Assembly: GCA_963169665.1 (NCBI GenBank)
Contig: CAUJET010000091.1
Coordinates: 1-64,000 of the forward strand
DNA from: Actinomycetota bacterium
Lineage (GTDB): Bacteria > Actinomycetota > Acidimicrobiia > Acidimicrobiales > Ilumatobacteraceae
Length of the DNA stretch: 64,000 nt
Direction of reading: 5' to 3'
Shown here: positions 33,551 through 42,443 of the stretch, one piece after another
How the letters are laid out: every line of letters begins with the position of its first letter
Numbering within the stretch: position 1 is the stretch's first letter
Program-made: the position numbers and the translations under genes
Notes under the pieces: generated by a model
Databases searched by the model: none
Seen by the model: the letters and a program-made list of their open reading frames with translations, nothing else
Told to the model about the DNA's origin: nothing

Positions 33551-35008
33551 TCAGTCCTGGCGGTCTCCCCACATGGTCTGACGCTCGCTGTCGATATCGG
33601 TCTCGAGCACGTCGAGCTGGTCGACGATCAGGCAGGACCGAGCCGGCAGATACGGGTTCCATCCCGGCATCGCTCCGTCCGGTCGACCGTCGCGGGCGAA
33701 CGTGGCCAGCACCGTCGACCATCTCGACGCAACCTCACGCACCTCGGCGAGCCTGGCGTCGTACAGCGCAGGGTCGTCGACGGGCTCCATCGTGTCGAAG
33801 ACGAACCCGAGGTCGGCTGCGTGGGTGACGCCGAGCTCCCCAGCGAGCGACCCGGTCGGCTCGACATCGAACCGGTACAGCCATCCGCCGGGCCCGGCCT
33901 CGCATGCCGCCTCTGCCACGCGGATCGCGGTCCGGCGGAAGTGATCGGTCCAGACCGCGGTGTGGATCTCGGTGGGGTCGTCGCCGAGCGCGACACCGAG
34001 CGCGGTGAGGTAGGTCGACGGGTCGCCGCCCTCGAAGGTTCCCGCTGCGAGTCCTTCGGCGATGAGCCGGAGCACCGCAGGTCGCATCCCGGACATCATC
34101 GACGTGAGCAACGTCCCCTCGTCCCGGGTCGTGCCGGCGATGATCGGGACACCGCGAGAACCGAGGGCTCGAATGGCCTCGACCGGGAACTGCGTGACGA
34201 CGGTGCCGTCCACGCAGCCGCCAGCGGTGAATCCGATGCCCTGCTGCAGCTCGAGGATTCGCTCCACCGGGAGTGCTCGCAGTCGCTCGGGCAGATCGAT
34301 CGGGTCGACCTCGAGGGTGCCGCCCAGGATCGAGACGACCTCGGGCGGCGCCGGCTGAGGCGGGCCGGCGCTGAGCACGATGGCGCGGTGGAACAGGCCC
34401 GCTGCCGCTGGGGCCCCGAGGAGCGCCAGGACCGACACACCACCGCCCGACTGCCCGAACAAGGTGACGTTGCCCGGGTCACCCCCGAATGCAGCGATGT
34501 TCGAGCGGACCCACTCGAGGGCGAGGATCTGGTCGAGGAAGCCGTGCGACGCCGATCCCGCACATGCCTCCCCGCACGGCGACAGATCCGCGAAGCCGAG
34601 CAAGCCGAGTCGATACCCGACCATCACGACCACCACGTCGTTCGCGCGGGCCAGCGGTGCCCCGTCGTACTCGTTCGCCGATCCGAACGCGAGGCCGCCG
34701 CCGTGGAGCCAGACCATCACCGGCCGGGAGCCGGCGAGCGACGGTGTGTACACGTTCACGCGCAGACAATCCTCGTCAACGATGCCTGGCGCCGGCGGCG
34801 CCCCGAAGGGTGTGGCCATGGGCGGTTGAGGTGGTCGAGGGCCGAAGTCGGTCGCGTCGAGCGTCCCGACCCAGGGCGCACGCGGCTCGGGACGGGCGAA
34901 GCGCCGATCCCCGACCGGCGCTTCGCCGTACGGGACCCCGAGAAAGCGGAACACACCATCGACGACGATGCCCTCCACCGATCCTGACTGTGTCATGGCC
35001 GTGGTCAT
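33551..35008 (-). CDS. type B carboxylesterase
   Basis: The 485-residue protein is a carboxylesterase/lipase family B alpha/beta hydrolase. It has FLGVPYGEAPVGDRRF at the N-terminus, the oxyanion hole WLHGGGLAFG, the nucleophile elbow FGQSGGGVSV (GQSGG in place of the common GESAG), TRDEGTLL with the acid residue and GVTHAADLGFVF with the catalytic His. It hydrolyses carboxylic esters. The ATG at 35008 overlaps the stop of the upstream phosphotransferase-like gene by one base (TGATG), so they are translated together; ATG at 34996 is an alternative. Confidence 0.93.
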   Translation of the reverse strand: MTTAMTQSGSVEGIVVDGVFRFLGVPYGEAPVGDRRFARPEPRAPWVGTLDATDFGPRPPQPPMATPFGAPPAPGIVDEDCLRVNVYTPSLAGSRPVMVWLHGGGLAFGSANEYDGAPLARANDVVVVMVGYRLGLLGFADLSPCGEACAGSASHGFLDQILALEWVRSNIAAFGGDPGNVTLFGQSGGGVSVLALLGAPAAAGLFHRAIVLSAGPPQPAPPEVVSILGGTLEVDPIDLPERLRALPVERILELQQGIGFTAGGCVDGTVVTQFPVEAIRALGSRGVPIIAGTTRDEGTLLTSMMSGMRPAVLRLIAEGLAAGTFEGGDPSTYLTALGVALGDDPTEIHTAVWTDHFRRTAIRVAEAACEAGPGGWLYRFDVEPTGSLAGELGVTHAADLGFVFDTMEPVDDPALYDARLAEVREVASRWSTVLATFARDGRPDGAMPGWNPYLPARSCLIVDQLDVLETDIDSERQTMWGDRQD

Positions 35009-35940
35009 CAGCTGCCGCTCCGCTCCTGTTCGTCGCTGGCCGCGATCAGACGTCCGAGACGTCCCGAGGCGCCCTCCATGCCGGCCACGTCCTCGCGGAA
35101 GGCCGCGTACTGCAGTTCCCCGAGGGCGATGTGCAGCTCGTACAGCGGCAGCAGCCCGTCGATGTCGTCGTCGGGGAAGCGCAGCCTGGCGAGGTCGAGC
35201 ACCTGGCGACGGTCGATCGCCGGGAACCAGGGGATGCAGTACACGATCCAGGCGATGTCGTAGAGCGGGTCGCCGGCGAGCGCGTTCCCCCAGTCGAACA
35301 CCGCGGTGATGGAACCGTCCGGGCCGATCAGGTGGTTGAGCAACAGGTCGGCGTGCACCAATCCGCGAGTGGCGGGGATCGCGTCGGAGCGACGAGCGAG
35401 CGCCGCACCGCCACGACGAAACGCATCGCTCGCGCTCGGGTGCGCCGACAGCTTGCGACGCCAGCCGACCAGTCGGACCTCGTCACGATCCGCCACCGAG
35501 CACAGGTACTCCGGCCACGAGGCGGCAGGGGCATCGGCCCCCGGGGCGAGCCAGATCCCGTACCCCTCGCCGGGCAGCTCCACGCGGCGGATCGCAGCGA
35601 GCACCTCGAACAGCCCCTCGATGGCCGCAGGGACCCGAGCGGTCTCGAGATCGGCGAGCTTCGTCCCGTGGTGGCGTCGGGTGACGACGGCGTGGCAGCC
35701 CAGCGCGTCGCCCATCTCGAGCACCTCGGGAACCGGCAGCCCGGGCTGTCGCCAGGTCGCGGCGACGCACTCCTTCTCGAAGTCGTCGCGTTGGTGGCCG
35801 ACGCGCAGCACCCATTCGTCCGACCCCGTCGCGAAGCCGTACGCGCTCGACCAACCGCCGCCCTGCAGCGTGACCAGATCGGCCACCGGACCGAAGCGCT
35901 CGGTCAGGAAGCGGTCGATCTGATCGAGGGTCGGCATCAT
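35008..35940 (-). CDS. aminoglycoside phosphotransferase (APH) family kinase
   Basis: A protein of about 310 residues with an APH/ChoK-type kinase fold. The catalytic loop is LVHADLLLNHL (HxDxxxxN with Ala for the common Gly) and the metal-binding DFG equivalent is FDWGNALAGDPLYDIAW. It probably phosphorylates a small hydroxylated molecule or an acyl-CoA-dehydrogenase-linked substrate rather than an antibiotic, since these folds are widespread in actinobacteria. The start is uncertain: ATG at 35940 or 35937 begins the recognisable domain, while ATG at 35970 would add 10 residues. It is coupled to the esterase. Confidence 0.82.
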   Translation of the reverse strand: MMPTLDQIDRFLTERFGPVADLVTLQGGGWSSAYGFATGSDEWVLRVGHQRDDFEKECVAATWRQPGLPVPEVLEMGDALGCHAVVTRRHHGTKLADLETARVPAAIEGLFEVLAAIRRVELPGEGYGIWLAPGADAPAASWPEYLCSVADRDEVRLVGWRRKLSAHPSASDAFRRGGAALARRSDAIPATRGLVHADLLLNHLIGPDGSITAVFDWGNALAGDPLYDIAWIVYCIPWFPAIDRRQVLDLARLRFPDDDIDGLLPLYELHIALGELQYAAFREDVAGMEGASGRLGRLIAASDEQERSGS

Positions 35941-36015
35941 CGATGCCGAGTCTGCACCAGCGCCGACCATCCGATGGGCGGATTTCCCGTGGCGCCCGGC
36001 TTCCGCCGATCGGTC

Positions 36016-36038
36016 GTGTCACACCCCTTCTGCATGAT
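36016..36038 (+). promoter_or_regulatory. PafBC/RecA-NDp-like promoter of 65-aa gene
   Basis: GTGTCACAC (36016-36024), an 8-base spacer and CATGAT (36033-36038), ending 7 positions before the ATG at 36045. Element sequence, spacing and distance to the start are the same as at the HNH gene, although the genes encode unrelated proteins. Confidence 0.55.
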
Positions 36039-36044
36039 GCGGGT

Positions 36045-36242
36045 ATGGCAACTCGTCACCGCAACTCCCGCACCGAGGCTCCCGAGCAGCTGTCGTTGTC
36101 GATCGACTCGCCGCTGCCCGTCCAGTTCCGGCTCGACCGCCGCACCCGCGAGCGTGGCCTCGCCCACATCGCCGAGATCCGTCGCCAGCTGGCCGAGCGC
36201 CAGGGCCTCTCCCCCGCCTGGGTGCTCGACCAGGCGGCCTGA
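36045..36242 (+). CDS. small hypothetical protein, 65 aa, possibly DNA-damage regulated
   Basis: The 65-residue product has a polar N-terminus, a QLSLSIDSPLPVQFRL stretch and an amphipathic, Arg-rich helix (RRTRERGLAHIAEIRRQLAERQG). I do not recognise it. The basic helix could bind DNA or a protein partner. The reading frame opens further upstream, but the -10 hexamer 7 positions before ATG 36045 makes this the natural start with no leader. Its promoter is nearly identical to that of the DUF222 HNH gene 4 kb away, which suggests shared control by the PafBC-type damage response. Converges on the luciferase-like oxidoreductase gene with a 15-base gap. Confidence 0.65.
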   Translation: MATRHRNSRTEAPEQLSLSIDSPLPVQFRLDRRTRERGLAHIAEIRRQLAERQGLSPAWVLDQAA

Positions 36243-36257
36243 TCGCCGTACCGGGGC

Positions 36258-37271
36258 TCAGGCGTTGGGCGCCAGCGCCTTCACGGCGTCCCAGTGCTTC
36301 AGCTCCGGATCGAACGGCATGATCGCCAGGCTGCTGGTGGTCACGCCGTTGTCGAAGTAGCGCTGGATGGTCGCCCGGCACTGCTCGGGTGAGCCGTGCA
36401 CGATCAGCTGGTCCACCAGCTCGTCGGGGATCGCTGCCAGCGCTGCCTTGCGGTCGCCCGCCTGCCAGGCGTCCCACATCGGCTGGAGCACATCGGCCCG
36501 CCCCAGCCAGCGGTGGAAATCGGCGTACACGGGCACGTTCAGATAGGCGGCGATCGCGAACTTGCCGGCCGCGCGAACGGCCTCGGCGTTCTCGCTCGGA
36601 CAGCAGAAGATGCGGGCCACGATCTCCTTCGGCACGCCACCGGCGGCATCTCGCACCACACCGGCGACCTGGCTCACGTCGTCGGGCGACAGCCAGTTGA
36701 TGATCGCCCCGTCGCCTTCACGGGCGGCCAACTTCAGCATCCCCTCGCGCAGCGCGGCCACCAGGATCGGGGGCTGCTGCTCGGGACGGATGCCGAGGCG
36801 GAAGCCCTGCACCTCGAAGGTGTCGTAGCTCTTCGCGACCTTCTCGCCACCGAGGGCATCGCGCAAGAAGCGCACCACGTCGCGGACCTTCTTGTACGGC
36901 TCGACGAACGGCACCCCGTTCCACCGCTCGACGATCACGTTGCTGCTCGAGCCGATACCGATCGCGAATCGGCCGGGGGCGGCATCGGCCAGCGACGCCA
37001 CGCTCTGGGCGAAACACGCCGGCGACCGGGTGAAGGCCGGCACGATCGCCGTCCCGAGCCGCAGGCGCGGCTCCCACGCCGACGCGAGCGCCAGCGGGGT
37101 GAACGCATCGGCGCCGTCGGCCTCGGCCGACCAGATGTCGGTGTAGCCCATGTCGGCGAGCTCGACGAGCTTGTCGCGGTGGCTGTGGAGCGGACCGGGC
37201 AGGGGCACGGTCATGCCGGGGCGGACGGGCATCCCAGACGTCTGGGGCGAAGCGGTGGCGGCGTCGGTCAT
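36258..37271 (-). CDS. LLM class (probably F420-dependent) oxidoreductase
   Basis: The 337-residue TIM-barrel protein of the luciferase-like monooxygenase superfamily has the strand/loop markers ADMGYTDIWSAEADGADAFTPLALASAWEP, RLRLGTAIVPAFTRSPACFAQSVASLAD and RFAIGIGSSSNVIVERWNG. In actinobacteria this group mostly uses coenzyme F420 to oxidise or reduce alcohols and lipids; substrate unknown. The ATG at 37271 lies 4 bases after the stop of the upstream thioesterase gene, showing an operon. It converges on the 65-residue gene. Confidence 0.88.
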   Translation of the reverse strand: MTDAATASPQTSGMPVRPGMTVPLPGPLHSHRDKLVELADMGYTDIWSAEADGADAFTPLALASAWEPRLRLGTAIVPAFTRSPACFAQSVASLADAAPGRFAIGIGSSSNVIVERWNGVPFVEPYKKVRDVVRFLRDALGGEKVAKSYDTFEVQGFRLGIRPEQQPPILVAALREGMLKLAAREGDGAIINWLSPDDVSQVAGVVRDAAGGVPKEIVARIFCCPSENAEAVRAAGKFAIAAYLNVPVYADFHRWLGRADVLQPMWDAWQAGDRKAALAAIPDELVDQLIVHGSPEQCRATIQRYFDNGVTTSSLAIMPFDPELKHWDAVKALAPNA

Positions 37272-37275
37272 GAGC

Positions 37276-38076
37276 TCAACCCTTCCAGAAACGGACGATG
37301 CAGCTCTGACTGGCCGTGGCCAACAGCGTGCCGTCCTCTGCGAACATGTGCACGAGCCCGTGGCCGAAGCCGCGCTCGACCGCGTGGACGCGGATGTCGA
37401 GCAGCACCCATTCGGTCGGCACCAGGTGCACCACGCGCAAGGTGTTGTCGAGGCTGTTGCCGCCGCCGCGCACGCCGAGCGCCTGGCCGACGCCCATCGG
37501 CACGAAATCGCCCAGCACGGCGAGCGTCGCTGCGTCGACACCCTCGATCACGTCGGGGATGCGGGCCCACATCAGGGTCTGGCCGTCGCCATGGGTGCCG
37601 TCGAGGTCGGCGAAGTCACGGCCCTTGGCGAGGCGCTCCTCGATCCGGTCCGAGATCGTGCCGTCGACCGGCAGCCGATGCTGGCGCTCCTCGCAGTCCT
37701 CCGATCGAGGGACGTCCGGCATGGTCTCCCACTGCCCCGCCACCTCCATCTGGCGTTCGCCGAGGGCGGCGTTGACCGTCAAGATCTCGCGGTTGCCCAC
37801 ATGGCACACGGCCCTCGCCTGGGTCATCTGATGGCCTTCGACCGCGAGGGTGACGTCGATGTCGAGGATCTCCCCCGGCTTCGCGTACGACAGGTACTGC
37901 GCGGTCGCCCAGATGGTCTGCCGCCCGCTCGTGCCCTCCATCGCCGAAATCGCCGCGCCGAGGCCCGACCCGCCGAACAGGAAGCCCCCCATGGTGCTCA
38001 CCCCCTGGGTGACCTCCATGCTCCAACGAAACGGGTTGTGGCTCTGTTGCAGGCCGAGGAAGCTCCGGGTGTCCAT
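37276..38076 (-). CDS. acyl-CoA thioesterase (TesB-like hotdog) protein
   Basis: The 266-residue protein has two hotdog halves: GGFLFGGSGLGAAISAMEGTSGRQTIWATAQYLSYAKPGE in the first and GDFVPMGVGQALGVRGGGNSLDNTLRVVHLVPTEWVLLDIRVHAV in the second, the latter matching acyl-CoA thioesterase II-type domains including the SLDNTLR motif with Asp. It should hydrolyse acyl-CoA to free acid and CoA. The ATG at 38076 begins the similarity; TAGAGT lies 11 positions upstream. The F420-type oxidoreductase gene follows after 4 bases. Confidence 0.85.
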   Translation of the reverse strand: MDTRSFLGLQQSHNPFRWSMEVTQGVSTMGGFLFGGSGLGAAISAMEGTSGRQTIWATAQYLSYAKPGEILDIDVTLAVEGHQMTQARAVCHVGNREILTVNAALGERQMEVAGQWETMPDVPRSEDCEERQHRLPVDGTISDRIEERLAKGRDFADLDGTHGDGQTLMWARIPDVIEGVDAATLAVLGDFVPMGVGQALGVRGGGNSLDNTLRVVHLVPTEWVLLDIRVHAVERGFGHGLVHMFAEDGTLLATASQSCIVRFWKG

Positions 38077-38111
38077 GGTCCCGCCGACTCTACGGCGGTC
38101 CCCCCTCGCGA

Positions 38112-39542
38112 TCACACGGTGGCGAAGTAGACCGGCTCCGAATCGAAGCCGGCCGTGACGTAGAGGACGCCCGCACCGACCTCTTGCTGGGGGACGACGA
38201 AGCACATCGTGCCGGTCACCGATCCGCCTGCGAAGACGTCGGTGAACTGGTCGAGCTCACCGTTCACGACCCCGCAGAAACCGGCGCGCTGCACGTTGCC
38301 GCCGCCGACCCACTTCGCGTTGACGTCGAAGCCCGATGCCGAGCCGGTGCCGCTGTAGGCGAGTGCGACGTCGACGCCGACGAACCGGAAGCCCTCGGGC
38401 GGCGGGTCGTTGAACGTGTTGTCGGCCAACACCTGGTCGGTGATGTCTCGGGCGGGCGAGGCCACTGCGAACGCCCACCCCTCGCCGACGTCGCTCGCCG
38501 CTCCGATCGGGAGCGCGCCGGTGGTGCGGCTCTCGGTCGCCGCGGCACCGGGCTGTGGCCCGACCACCGGACCGAACGGTTCGATCGGGGCCGGAGGCGT
38601 CGTCGCATCGAGGAAGACCTCGTTCTCGAAGAAGAAATCGGACGACGCATACAACTGCAGCACGGGCGGGTCGGCCGGTGTGGTGACGAAGCAGATGTTG
38701 CCGACGATGGCGCCGCCCGCGAACACGTCGGTGAAGATGTCGAGGGGCTGTGGGATGACGCCGCAGTTCGTGTCGAGTTCGACCGCAGCGGCTCCGATCG
38801 CGGAGATCGTCGGCGAGAAGAACGATTCGGGGTCGTCGAGTCCGAAGTACCCGAGTGCGACGCGCACGATGGTGAACGTCGAACCGACCGGGGGCGGTTC
38901 GTTGAAGTCGTTCTCGGCCATCACGGCGGGGGTGGCGTCGGGCACCACGTCGACGACCTGCAGCCGCCAGCCGTCACCGATGTCGGCGACCGACCCCAGC
39001 GGGACCGGCGCCTCCCGCGTACCGCCCTGCCCGGCAGGAGCGCCGGCGACCAGAACACTGGCGGGCGCCGTGACCGGGACGGTCGTGGCCGCGCCGGCGG
39101 TGGTGTCGGGTGCCTGGGTCGCCTCGGTCGCCGGGACCGCGGTCGTCGCAGGCGCCTCCGTGTCGTCGGGCGCCTCGGTGTCCTCGGGGGCGTCGGTGTC
39201 GTCCGACCCCGCGAATTCGGTGTCGTCACTCGCCGACTCGTCGCCGCCTCGGGTGACCACGAACCCGACCGTGGCCAGGACGACGGCGAGCGCAGCACCG
39301 ATCACGATCATCATCGACCGCCGCGAGGCCTTCGAGCCGTTGTCGGGGGCGGACGGCAGTGGCGTCTGCTGGAACGCAACCTGCTGGAGCGGTGTGTGTT
39401 GGACCGGCGGCATGTAGGCGGGGGCCGGCCCGGCACCGGGAGGTGGGAGCGCGGAGGCACCCGCGCCGGCGCCCTGGTCGCTCGGCGGCGGAGGCGGAGG
39501 CGGCGGTGGGAAGGACGACGGAGGAACCGGGGGTTCAGCCAC
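38112..39542 (-). CDS. membrane-anchored protein with two DUF4352-like domains
   Basis: The 476-residue protein has a Pro-rich cytoplasmic start (about 1-72, with a run of nine prolines), one membrane segment (about 76-96), an acidic Thr/Asp-rich linker (TDAPEDTEAPDDTEAP) to about 165, then two similar extracellular domains of about 140 residues. Each domain has the pattern ADIGDGW/SDVGEGW, ND-FNEPPP/NTFNDPPP, a CGV Cys, FTDVFAGG and a second Cys in ICFV/MCFV. This resembles DUF4352-type immunoglobulin-like folds with a disulphide. Its function is unknown; a surface-exposed binding role is likely. Confidence 0.78.
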   Translation of the reverse strand: MAEPPVPPSSFPPPPPPPPPSDQGAGAGASALPPPGAGPAPAYMPPVQHTPLQQVAFQQTPLPSAPDNGSKASRRSMMIVIGAALAVVLATVGFVVTRGGDESASDDTEFAGSDDTDAPEDTEAPDDTEAPATTAVPATEATQAPDTTAGAATTVPVTAPASVLVAGAPAGQGGTREAPVPLGSVADIGDGWRLQVVDVVPDATPAVMAENDFNEPPPVGSTFTIVRVALGYFGLDDPESFFSPTISAIGAAAVELDTNCGVIPQPLDIFTDVFAGGAIVGNICFVTTPADPPVLQLYASSDFFFENEVFLDATTPPAPIEPFGPVVGPQPGAAATESRTTGALPIGAASDVGEGWAFAVASPARDITDQVLADNTFNDPPPEGFRFVGVDVALAYSGTGSASGFDVNAKWVGGGNVQRAGFCGVVNGELDQFTDVFAGGSVTGTMCFVVPQQEVGAGVLYVTAGFDSEPVYFATV

Positions 39543-39603
39543 ATCCGGACCGTACCACCACGATCGGGGGAGCCTCGGGAGGCTGCCGAGCGCCGTCGTC
39601 CGC

Positions 39604-39609
39604 TACCGT
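39604..39609 (+). promoter_or_regulatory. -10 hexamer of amidase gene
   Basis: TACCGT ends 8 positions before the amidase ATG at 39617, in the 74-base divergent gap. Confidence 0.45.
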
Positions 39610-39616
39610 CCGGTGC

Positions 39617-41023
39617 ATGGGTGACACACCGTGGACGGGCGACGCATGCGGCCTCGTGGAGGAGTTCCGCGCCGGCCGGCGCTCGCCGATCGAGGAGCTG
39701 CAGGCGTCCTACGCCGCGATCGACGCGAGCGAGCTGAACGCCTTCGGCTATCTCGCTCGTGAGGAGGCCGAGATCGCAGCTCGCGCTGCCGACGTGTCGC
39801 TCCCGTTCGGCGGCGTGCCGATCGGCGTGAAGGAACTCGACCAGGTCGAAGGGTGGCCCGACACCGAGGCATGTGTGGTGTTCGCCGACCGGATCGCGAA
39901 TCAGACGTCGTTCATGGTCGATCGCTTGCGACGGCGCGGCGGCGCCGTGACGGTCGGGCAGACGACGGCCAGCGAGTTCGGCGGGGTGAACGTCACGCGC
40001 ACCGTCCTGCACGGCGCGACGCACAACCCGTGGCAGCAGGGGCGCACGCCCGGCGGATCCTCCGGCGGCAGCGCGGCGGCGGTCGCAGGTGGCCTGGTCA
40101 CCCTCGCCACCGGCGGCGACGGCGGCGGCTCGATCCGCATCCCGGCCGGCTTCACCGGCCTCGTCGGTCTCAAGTCCACGTACGGTCGCATCCCCCGCGG
40201 ACCGCGTGCCGAGAACGGCAACTACACCGTCACCGTCGGCCCCATGGCGCGCAGCGTGCGCGACACGGCACGTTGGTTCGACGTGTGCAACGGGCACGAC
40301 CCGCGAGACCAGTTCAGCCTGCCCCGCGAAGACGGGTGGGAACGCGACCTCGGCTCGCACGTCGGTTCGCTGCGCGGTGCGCGAGTGGTGTTCGACCCGG
40401 AGTGGGGCGGGGCCGTCGTGGCACCTGCGATGTGGGAGCAACTCGAGGAGGCCGGCGAGCACCTCGTCCGCGAGCTCGGCATGCGCCGTGTCGAGCTCGA
40501 CACCTCGCTGCCGTCGATGGGTGCGGCCTGGAGCATCAGCGGGATGATCAGCATCTTCACCGAGCTCGGCGACGCCTGGCCCGGCTGCGCGGACGTGCTG
40601 ACGCCGGAGATGCGCAGCGGCCTCGAGGTCGCGCCGCAGCGCTACGGCATCGAGGCGCGGGCGAAGATCGAGCACCGGCGCATGGAGCTGAACCAGCGCA
40701 TGGCGGAGATCTTCGATCCGGCCGAGGGCGTCGACTTCGTCATCACCGCCAGCAACCCCGATGTCGCCTTCGATGCCGAGGGACCCCTGCCGAAGTCGTT
40801 CGGAGGTGTGCACGCCGGCGCTGGCAACAACGGCAAGCTGACCTTCCCAGCGAACCTGCACGGGAACGCCGCGATCTCGGTCCCGGCCGGCACGCTCGAC
40901 GGGTTGCCGATCGGTCTGCAGGTCGTGGGCCGTCACTTCTCGGAGCAGGCGCTCCTGGACGTGGCGCTGACGATGGAGCGCACGCGGCCCTGGCCGCTCG
41001 TCGCTCCATCGTCGCCACGGTGA
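39617..41023 (+). CDS. amidase (amidase signature family)
   Basis: The 468-residue hydrolase shows the Ser-cisSer-Lys triad: catalytic Lys in GVPIGVKELDQV, the Gly/Ser-rich TPGGSSGGSAAAVAGG with cis-Ser, and the nucleophile Ser in GDGGGSIRIPAGF. It hydrolyses amide bonds; substrates in this family range from simple amides to nylon oligomers and cannot be read here. The ATG at 39617 is backed by a -10 hexamer. The next gene, an MFS transporter, overlaps by 4 bases (GTGA), so the amidase substrate or product may be its cargo. Confidence 0.92.
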   Translation: MGDTPWTGDACGLVEEFRAGRRSPIEELQASYAAIDASELNAFGYLAREEAEIAARAADVSLPFGGVPIGVKELDQVEGWPDTEACVVFADRIANQTSFMVDRLRRRGGAVTVGQTTASEFGGVNVTRTVLHGATHNPWQQGRTPGGSSGGSAAAVAGGLVTLATGGDGGGSIRIPAGFTGLVGLKSTYGRIPRGPRAENGNYTVTVGPMARSVRDTARWFDVCNGHDPRDQFSLPREDGWERDLGSHVGSLRGARVVFDPEWGGAVVAPAMWEQLEEAGEHLVRELGMRRVELDTSLPSMGAAWSISGMISIFTELGDAWPGCADVLTPEMRSGLEVAPQRYGIEARAKIEHRRMELNQRMAEIFDPAEGVDFVITASNPDVAFDAEGPLPKSFGGVHAGAGNNGKLTFPANLHGNAAISVPAGTLDGLPIGLQVVGRHFSEQALLDVALTMERTRPWPLVAPSSPR

Positions 41024-42408
41024 CGGGGGTCGCGGAACCGCCGGCTCCCGACCGCACCCGGATGGAGCCGGGTCTCCGGCTGCTCGCCGTGGGACTGGTG
41101 CTGGGCGTCACCCTGGTCGCGTTCGAGACCACCGCGGTGATCACCGCGCTTCCGACGATCACCGACGAACTCGGTGGCGACGCGCTGTACGGCGTGGCGC
41201 TGGCGGCGTACACGCTCGCCAACATGCTCTCGATCGTCGCCGCAGGGCGGCTCGCCGATCGCAAGGGTCCGTTGCCGGTGTTCCTCACGTCGGTGACGGT
41301 CTTCGTGCTCGGCCTGATCGTCGCTGCCGTCGCACCCAACATGGCGATCGTGGTCCTCGGCCGAACCCTGCAGGGCGCCGGCGGTGGCGGGTTCGGTCCG
41401 ATCGCCTACCAATTGGTCAAGCGGGTGTACCCCGACGACCGGCAGGCGACGATGTACGTGTACCTGTCGGCCGGGTGGGTGCTACCCAGTCTGGTCGGCC
41501 CCGCGTTCGGCGGTCTGGTGACCGACCATCTCGGCTGGCGGTGGGTGTTCGCCGGCATCGTGCCGATGGCGATCGCGGTCGGCGCGATCACCAGTCGACC
41601 GATGCGTCGCTACGGCCCCAGCGCCGCGACCGACGACCCCGACGAGCTCGCAGCCGATCGTCGCAAGATCGCCACCGCCGCGGGGGCCGCCTTCGGCGTC
41701 GCGGTGCTCGTGGTCTGCCTGCCGGCGTCACAGTGGTTCGTGATCGTCGGCGGCGGACTGATCGGCGGGCTGATCGCGGTGCGCATGCTCTCCCGGCTGC
41801 TGCCGGCCGGCATCGTGCGCGCTCGGCGTGGGCAGCCGGCCGTCCTCGCGTGCCGCCTGCTCGCCACGTCGACGTTCATGGGCGTCGACGGATTCGTGCC
41901 GCTGGCGGCCGACCGCATCCACGGGGCGAGTCCGATGGTGCAAGGCTTCACGATCATCGGCGCCGCGCTCACCTGGACCGGCGGTCAGGCCCTCATCGCA
42001 CGACGCCCCGACGTGCGACCGCAGTCCGCCGTCCGATTGGGCTTCACGATCCTCGGCCTGGGCGCCGTCCTCGTCACACCCGTCCTGTGGAGCAACTGGC
42101 CGTTGTGGGCCACCTTCCTCGGATGGGCGGTCGGCGGCATCGGCATGGGCGTGCTCTACAACCCCACGACGGTCGCGGCGATGAGCTACGCCACCGACGG
42201 CAGCGAGGGTGACACGGGTGGCCAGATGCAGTTGGTCGACTCGTTGGGCTTCTCGCTGATGGGTGGCGTCGGCGGTGCAGTCGTGGCGTTCGCCGATCGC
42301 TCGGCGTTCGCGCTGAGCAGCGCGATCGGGGTGTGCTTCGCGATGGCGATCGGCTGCGCCCTCGTCGGCATCGTCGCTTCCCGTGGGGTGCGCGCCGCCG
42401 GCGGGTGA
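41020..42408 (+). CDS. MFS transporter, EmrB/QacA-like
   Basis: A 462-residue membrane protein with 12 or more membrane segments. The first half has the drug-exporter pattern LVAFETTAVITALPTITDELGG and motif A-like AAGRLADRKGPLPVF, with an RTLQGAGGGGFGPIAYQLV motif C region. These fit proton-driven efflux carriers of the DHA2-like group. The start is GTG at 41020, overlapping the amidase stop by 4 bases. Export of a compound linked to amidase action is a reasonable guess, but import cannot be excluded. Confidence 0.9.
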   Translation: MTGVAEPPAPDRTRMEPGLRLLAVGLVLGVTLVAFETTAVITALPTITDELGGDALYGVALAAYTLANMLSIVAAGRLADRKGPLPVFLTSVTVFVLGLIVAAVAPNMAIVVLGRTLQGAGGGGFGPIAYQLVKRVYPDDRQATMYVYLSAGWVLPSLVGPAFGGLVTDHLGWRWVFAGIVPMAIAVGAITSRPMRRYGPSAATDDPDELAADRRKIATAAGAAFGVAVLVVCLPASQWFVIVGGGLIGGLIAVRMLSRLLPAGIVRARRGQPAVLACRLLATSTFMGVDGFVPLAADRIHGASPMVQGFTIIGAALTWTGGQALIARRPDVRPQSAVRLGFTILGLGAVLVTPVLWSNWPLWATFLGWAVGGIGMGVLYNPTTVAAMSYATDGSEGDTGGQMQLVDSLGFSLMGGVGGAVVAFADRSAFALSSAIGVCFAMAIGCALVGIVASRGVRAAGG

Positions 42409-42443
42409 CCGACGCCGCCAGCTCCCGATGAGCACGGATGGCG

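Noticed and set aside
35008-35940. Aminoglycoside resistance gene
   Set aside because: The APH fold is common in actinobacteria for other small-molecule kinases, and the gene is coupled to an esterase, not to a mobile element.
32092-36242. Anti-phage or restriction island around the DUF222 HNH endonuclease
   Set aside because: Neighbours are phosphate transport, an esterase and a small kinase; no methylase, helicase or toxin pair is present. DUF222 HNH genes are usually scattered in actinobacterial genomes.
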